A stretch of DNA of 64,000 bases from Liolophura sinensis (taxonomy: Eukaryota > Mollusca > Polyplacophora > Chitonida > Chitonidae). A program made the translations under genes and the position numbers. The stretch lies in assembly GCF_032854445.1 (NCBI RefSeq), contig NC_088295.1, forward strand, positions 24,293,385-24,357,384, written 5' to 3'. Numbering within the stretch: position 1 is the stretch's first letter; every line of letters begins with the position of its first letter. Positions 58,101 to 64,000 of this stretch are shown piece by piece. A model generated the notes under the pieces. The model was not told the DNA's origin. It did not search any database and saw only the letters and a list, made by a program, of their open reading frames with translations.

Positions 58101-58500
58101 AGTTGACAGGGCGTGAATGGGTTGCCACCTTTAGCACTTCCGACAGGTCCAGTCCTATCCTCCCCAATTGGAAACCAGCAATTTCCCGGTATTTCCAATG
58201 ATATGGACATTTCTGACCAAACCATTATCCGTAAGCCTATTATACCCGGTACTTCTCTGGGGTAATTTGTACGATCCAAGCCATAAAACAAAGCTAGTCC
58301 ATCTCTGGATTCGGCAGGTAGAGTTCATTAAGCTTAATTGGACAAAATGCAAAGTTAGAGTAGCAGCGATTATCTGCGAAATGCAGTGTCTGTTTCGGCT
58401 TTATTACCAGCGGCTTTTCCGAAATGGAATGCCATGGAGGCTGGGTAAATTGCTAAGCTAGAGCACGTGTAAATGGTCGAGGCAAAAGCAAGAGGAGACG
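55196..58500. other. Intergenic stretch, nothing recognised
   Basis: There are no convincing genes. A 131-codon frame at 57480-57875 has no recognisable domain. A faint R-like stretch near 55990 (atgactgtccgtcagttgat) might belong to the array. Confidence 0.45.
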
Positions 58501-58504
58501 CCGA

Positions 58505-58680
58505 CAGAAGTGCCCCCAATATATTGCCGCAACCCAGGCGTCCACCAATTAAATAACCGCCGTTCAAACGGCTCCCACGCGCGCATGCGTCTTTCAATTT
58601 GCACTTATAACTGAGGTGTGTTGTTTGAATTCGGGGGCTTAAATATGAACACTGTTGCCTACTGTACAAGATGGAAGTGT
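58505..58680 (+). promoter_or_regulatory. Candidate promoter of the secreted-protein gene
   Basis: Two CCAAT pentamers lie at 58515 and 58545, a GC-rich palindromic stretch (cacgcgcgcatgcgtc) near 58577, and an AT-rich gcttaaatatg near 58637. These lie 60-230 bp before the start codon at 58737. The evidence is only motif based. Confidence 0.25.
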
Positions 58681-58736
58681 GTGTTTGACAGTAGACAGAA
58701 GGCCTCTGAGCTCACTGGACAGTGTTCTGGCAAAAC

Positions 58737-58947
58737 ATGCTTGCTATCCGTGTGTTACATTTGAGTGTACTGATTGTTGGGTTAGTCTGCCTGGGAAGTT
58801 TTGTCGCCGGCTTGACAGAAGATGGTGCAGCTGCTGAGTCCGAACTCCTCAGGTCCATCTCAGCTCTTCGGGGAATTTTACGCTACTTTGCGAAAAATTA
58901 CAAGGAAGTAAATTTAGATGCTGTCATAGGAACTCGAATGGTAGACG
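58737..58947 (+). CDS. First coding exon of a secreted protein of unknown family
   Basis: The ATG at 58737 opens 70 codons up to a strong donor (g|gtgagt) at 58948, ending in phase 1. Residues 1-25 form a textbook signal peptide (MLAIRVLHLSVLIVGLVCLG, ending around SFVAG). The mature part begins LTEDGAAAESE and continues with an amphipathic helix-like stretch (LLRSISALRGILRYFAKNYK), ending with RMVDG. It has no cysteine after the signal. I do not recognise the family; a small secreted factor or peptide precursor is possible. No further exon was found up to 64 kb, so the next intron would be over 5 kb, or the remainder was missed. Confidence 0.7.
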
Positions 58948-61900
58948 GTGAGTATTTAAGGCTGATATTTTATGTATTCTTTTAAAAAGCTTATAGATTC
59001 CTTGATAGCCTTACAACATGCATTTCCAGTCTGCAGAAGCAATTTACCTGGTTGTAACTTTTACAAAATGTTATGTTCTATTTGTTTAATTTTAACTCAC
59101 GAAACGTAGGTACTTTAGTGAAATACCAGAGTATGGACATGTGAACTTGGAATCATGCGATAACGCTGCTTGTCTCGGTTTATATATGATAATGTTACTG
59201 ATATTCGACATCACTTACAACTGATACTGAAAACCGGCAGAACTGTGCCGGAGGGCAAAGATATATTATTCTGATTCAGCAGAAAACAGCTATATCATCA
59301 GAGCTATCTCCGAGCAATTCATTAGCGTTGGATCAGACGCGTCACCCGAGAGATCGCCATTGCTGCAGAGAATGGATATTAAAATATGGATGTACATGTC
59401 CCATTATGTAGACATATGATAGATATTTGACAATGAGGGACCATCTACTGGACAGTAAAACCGTGTATATAGCACTAAGTATATAGTGGTGCCTATAACA
59501 CGGATTTCTCATTCAGAATGGAATAGTAATATATCGCATTTTATGTAATAATAAATATAAGGTCTGCTGATAGTAAACAGTGTGTGCCTTTTTAGTCCAA
59601 GTTTATCCAACATTACCATGACGATGGCGAACAGCTTAGGAGAAAATCCGCACCGAGACAGAAAGAAGAGAGCTTTAGTTATAGCAAATGCAGGGTTTAT
59701 TCAGAACTCAAATTAGAGGCTGTCTCACGCGAAAATTCACGCTGTCGATTTCTCAAATTGAAATAATCGGATTTATCTTGGACTCATTTAAAATTCGTCA
59801 GTAAGTCCGAGGATTACTGTGCCCGAGTTACTCGAATCTCCTTTTTCACTCAGACTGGTGAGCTCATTGTTCTGACCTGGTCAGGTTGTAGTCGACAACA
59901 AGCTACCTGTTGTGGCCTTTGTACTTGCTTTAGGAACCAAGTGTTTTCTCCCCATTTGGTATTCATACGTCGTTCTTGTTTCCAGAATCTGTCTTTATTG
60001 GCAGAAATAGAATTCAGAGCCCAGTGAGAAGAACAGTATCTGTTGCTTCGCGGGCTAAGTCCATTGGTGGCCCGACCACATCTGTGCTAATCTAGTCCTG
60101 TCAGTCCCCATCCAAAGCAATCTTCCACCGACGAGCAGATAATCTCTGAGATGATGAGAGTCCCCTGGCTCGTGTTAAACTGCCGCCTGACCAAAGCTAT
60201 CCGTTCGCTTCACAAATTCAGAGGCTTCGTATCACTCCGTGTTTCGTTTCCGACGCTTAGACCACAACGTTTCAACAATATCATTCGTCTTTAATTATCT
60301 ATTCATTGGCGTAGTTCTGGGAAAGCCACTGAAATATAACACGCTCTCTGGTCGGATTAAGGCATTATACTGAGGCCATATATCTAACTGAGTTTACGAC
60401 ATATATCTGCATCTTATCCTGCATTTTGTTAGATTTTGTGAACATCAAATCCTCCAAGTACTGAACGTCAAATTTGGTTTCTCTATAGGTGAATACTGCG
60501 ATCGTTAAATAATTTAACCCAGAAGTATTATATACGTAAAACGGGTGTAATTGCACAAAGTTAAATCCCGGACAGGCTTAGGCGTTGAAATGGAATATTC
60601 AGTGGAATTGTCGCCACTTACAAAAATGAAAAATATGTATGACATATTCTGTGGACAAAAACAAAACTGACTGACTTGCTGACTTGTAAATAACATGTTA
60701 ACCGGGGCTAAATCAGACCCTCTGGATAGGTAACTTGAACAGGGCAATATTCCATATTAGCAAATACAGGCCATCAGCGAATGTCATTAGGAATACTGCA
60801 TCCTGCTGGATCAGAATTGCTTTACAAGATAAGGTTTGTAAGCTCACTACTTTGGAGGTCAAATAACAAATCAAGAGACACATTAGATAATCGGCCTATG
60901 TAATGATATTATTGTCTGCTTCACACTGCATGGCTTCCACATTTGTTTTGATAGGCATCCATATTAATGGTAAATTCCAATGTATATTGCACCGACGTAG
61001 TGTCAGAACGGGAAATTGTTTGTAGTTTTTTTTTTTTTGACACTATATGACAATCCCCTTACAGGCTAACAGGATCGCTCTGCCCTGTTAAGAAATGGAT
61101 AACCTGCAATTAATAGACTGACCTCCACCAGCTGACGAGCACTATATATATCGTATATATGGATCTTTGGACGCAGGTTTTAAGCTTTGAAAATCTCTAT
61201 GGATTGAAATATTTATTTATGCGATGATGTCATTTATCTCCTCATGGAGTTAGTCTACACTCCATTACGATCTGTCAACTATCTATTACACTGCATGGGG
61301 TTCCATTTCGCAATACGCTACAACAAAAATTGTGCCAAATTTCTATGGGTATGGGAGGTGGTAACGTGACAGGCTGTTTACTGCCAAGAAAATCGCTCTA
61401 TTAAACGATAAATTACGTTTTTATGTGATACCTAATATCTCATATTCACCGTAAGTATCCTTTTCTTTTTCTCCGTCTATGTGTCCTGAAAGCTTTTGGA
61501 TAAGCACGATTCCAGTGAGTGTTTTGTCTTGCTACATGACTTTCTAAATGAGTAATGTAGCGCCATCAGATTCAGTTTACGCCAACTAAATGTTCTTATA
61601 TCGACTTAAACATTTTGGTGGCCAATTCAACAGAGTTTTTGACATGCAAGATACGCGTTATTATCAAAATTATATGTGCGTAAAATGCATAGTTGACCTG
61701 CACTTAAAATCTCAGTGATAAAGCTTGGGGCAACCAATCACGGTTTGGACAAAAAATAAATAATAGTAAAACTAGAAACTTGTGGTCCAACAACCAAGAA
61801 CTTGATGACAGTTGGCTAACTATTAAAAACAACAATCAAATAAATAATAGAGTAAACTGAGCAGGAAAGAGAAGACCGTGGCACACACCAAATGTGTGTG

Positions 61901-64000
61901 CTCTGATAGAGACCATGGCACAGCTATAACAATGATGGGAAATATAATATACTATTCATTCCTGAAGGAACTAAACTAGATAAGAATGGGACACATGAGG
62001 GATAATGGACCATTGCCCAGTGATTAAACATACGTTAAGTATTAATTAATATCTGGATAATAATTAACATTGAAATTTCACCAGTAATTAAGCACTGAGT
62101 GCAAAGTGGCATGTGCAAAGAGTAAATGAGCCCTGCGCACAGCTTGACAAGGGTAAGCTGGTCTATACAGTATATTTCAAATCAAACTTTCAACTCCTGT
62201 TTTCAGTGAACCATTTTTCGGTAAAAACTAGAGGGAAAATAGTTACAAAAATGTAACTGGGAGTCTTCGAGGATGCATTCAGAAGATGTAGTTTACACTG
62301 ACTGTTAGCAGGAGGTCTCAGCCAGTTAGCAACGTCACCTTTATAACAGTTATGCACCTTGGCCTAGTATTACACAATATTACCAATGTTCATTTCTACG
62401 TCGCTTCAACTGACCAGGTGCAATCAGGAATTAACAGGTACGGGAATGGTACAAGGAGTTTGAATTCTGTGCATGCGGTTCGGCGACAAACAAAATTCAT
62501 TTCATTATTCGTACCGCTCATCGCTTAAACCAGACATGAAAATTGATACCCGTTTAAGTACAATTTGTGTTAATTTTTCAGTAATCCTGTGTTTTAGTAT
62601 ATTGTATAGTCGATCAACCTTTTCATACACCCTGTCCGTATTGAGGATTTAAACCCGTTAATTCCATTAAAGTAGCATATATTACCATAAGTTTTTGAAA
62701 ATGTTATCGGAATATGCGGCATTAAATGGGGCGATTTTCTAGGGATCTGGCAAAGGGCTGTGTTTTACTCTGGACACTCCGGTTTATTCCAACTATATAA
62801 CCATTCCTCCGTCATATTGTTGAAACAAGTGTTCAGATAAATAAATTTTGACGATAACCGCCCTTCTATGTTTTAAACGCATGCTATATCATTAATATGT
62901 TTCCTTTGCATCTTTGAAAATAATACCTATAAACCTTAGCGCGTAAGAAAGCAATTATGTGTATGACTTGGTTTTCTTTCCATTCTTGAAATCGGATTAA
63001 ACTCTCTCCTATCCTTGAAGTTGGGGTGTTTACATTTTCTCTTAAATCATTGTTGAGCGAAAAACATCTCACACTGCTTCATGTAGTTCATTTATTAAAA
63101 TAAACATAAAATCGCCTCCGAAAAAATTTTAATTACTTTATCATGAGTAACAATGTATTTTTAATGACACTAACACTGAGCTTTAAAAGTCATCAGTCAA
63201 TATAAAGGGATGTATATAAACATAAGTTGAATTTTTATGGGACACGGACCCATGTCCTCCCCCACCTGGCCATCGTTGCCGCCTACTTAGCCTTGAAATG
63301 ATTACATAAAGCTTAATCATTTTTAGTTATGTGACATCATGACGTCTACGGTTTCAGTTTAGCTTTTCCTCTCACCCAAGCCATTTTTTGCACTGGTCTC
63401 GCTGTTTGGTTTGGTCGTGTCGGATTCAGCCATCCGGTAGATGGTGAATCAACACCAACCACTCTTCTTCCATCGTAAAACATGATGTGTTTATTCGAGG
63501 AGGAATGGAGAACGTTGATCACCGAGAGGACAGTATGTCATTATCTCTGCACCATTAGAAAAGAGTTATATCAAAGCAGGAGTCACGTATGTTGTGGCCA
63601 GATCGATGTGCACAGCGGCTAATTCGCCTTTCCGGTCACCGTTTGTATGGAGATCAGAGCGCGACCTGGGTGCCATTCAAGATGTCCAGCTCATTTTACG
63701 CCGTGTTCAATCCTCGATCTCGCAGACTTGAAAAACCATTAAGCACTTAATCAAGGATCTATAAACCAGGCTAACTGTGGACGGCAAGCATGATGGCGAC
63801 AAACTACAATAATTTGTTTTAGCATCCCTGGGAGAAATCGGCCATTAAAGTCATGTCTCCGGAGAGAGATGTCAGCGTGTAATGGCCGACGTTATCCGCG
63901 TTCTCGCCTAGGCGTTGTTCAAACAGACCCGGGTCATTGAACAGGCTTTAAGTCCCACCTTAACTCCAGTCACTGCTGATATATAACTGTATAGCAGACG
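58948..64000 (+). other. Probable long first intron of the secreted-protein gene
   Basis: No exon, RNA gene or known SINE was recognised. Two stretches, about 59270-60300 and 63240-64000, are richer in GC and free of visible repeats. They include words such as gcagataatctctgag (GATA-like), catcatgacgtcta (CRE-like) and cattaagcacttaatcaagg (homeodomain-like). They may be regulatory; this is inference from composition alone. Confidence 0.35.

Overview
This is a eukaryotic (metazoan) window. Coding capacity sits in short GT-AG exons within long AT-rich introns. The sequence also carries tRNA-derived SINEs, a non-LTR and a BEL/Pao retrotransposon relic, minisatellites and (TA)n, (ATTC)n and (GT)n microsatellites. 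The SINE with the motif gccgtactcaagaatatttcac and the many acatgtacatg tracts suggest a lophotrochozoan, most likely a mollusc. That assignment is from memory of such genomes, not from a search.

Left part (1-21 kb). A minus-strand open frame of 533 codons starts at 1601 and runs off the window at base 1. It predicts an unrecognised type I membrane protein. On the plus strand, 14 exons in perfect phase from 4262 to 20520 encode the last 876 residues of the ubiquitin chain-elongation factor UBE4A, ending in the U-box. Its N-terminal exons were not found. Introns hold a 42-bp minisatellite, a nine-copy 48-bp array, diverged repeats, two SINEs (one split by another repeat) and a decayed duplicate of part of a UBE4A exon.

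Middle (21-42 kb). This is a graveyard of mobile DNA. It holds a 47-bp minisatellite, a 5'-truncated and internally deleted LINE, a (TA)n tract and a broken BEL/Pao element (gag, protease, RT, RNase H, no integrase). A SINE fragment adjoins the element's broken end. About 40 bp further on lies a second, dead copy of the last UBE4A exon with its flanking intron and 3' sequence, about 13 kb from the parent. Several SINE copies follow, one with an inverted partner 7 kb away that shares its 5' flank, plus a near-identical 206-bp tandem duplication.

Right part (42-64 kb). This is almost gene-free. Three anchor blocks recur in the same order between 43.4 and 54.9 kb, pointing to an old, diverged, indel-rich array of a unit of roughly 3.6-5.3 kb. 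At 58737 a clear first coding exon with a signal peptide begins; no downstream exon was recognised before 64 kb.

I see no multi-gene functional system. The window's interest lies in duplication structure (duplicated UBE4A exons, the segmental array, paired SINEs) and in two unrecognised membrane or secreted proteins.
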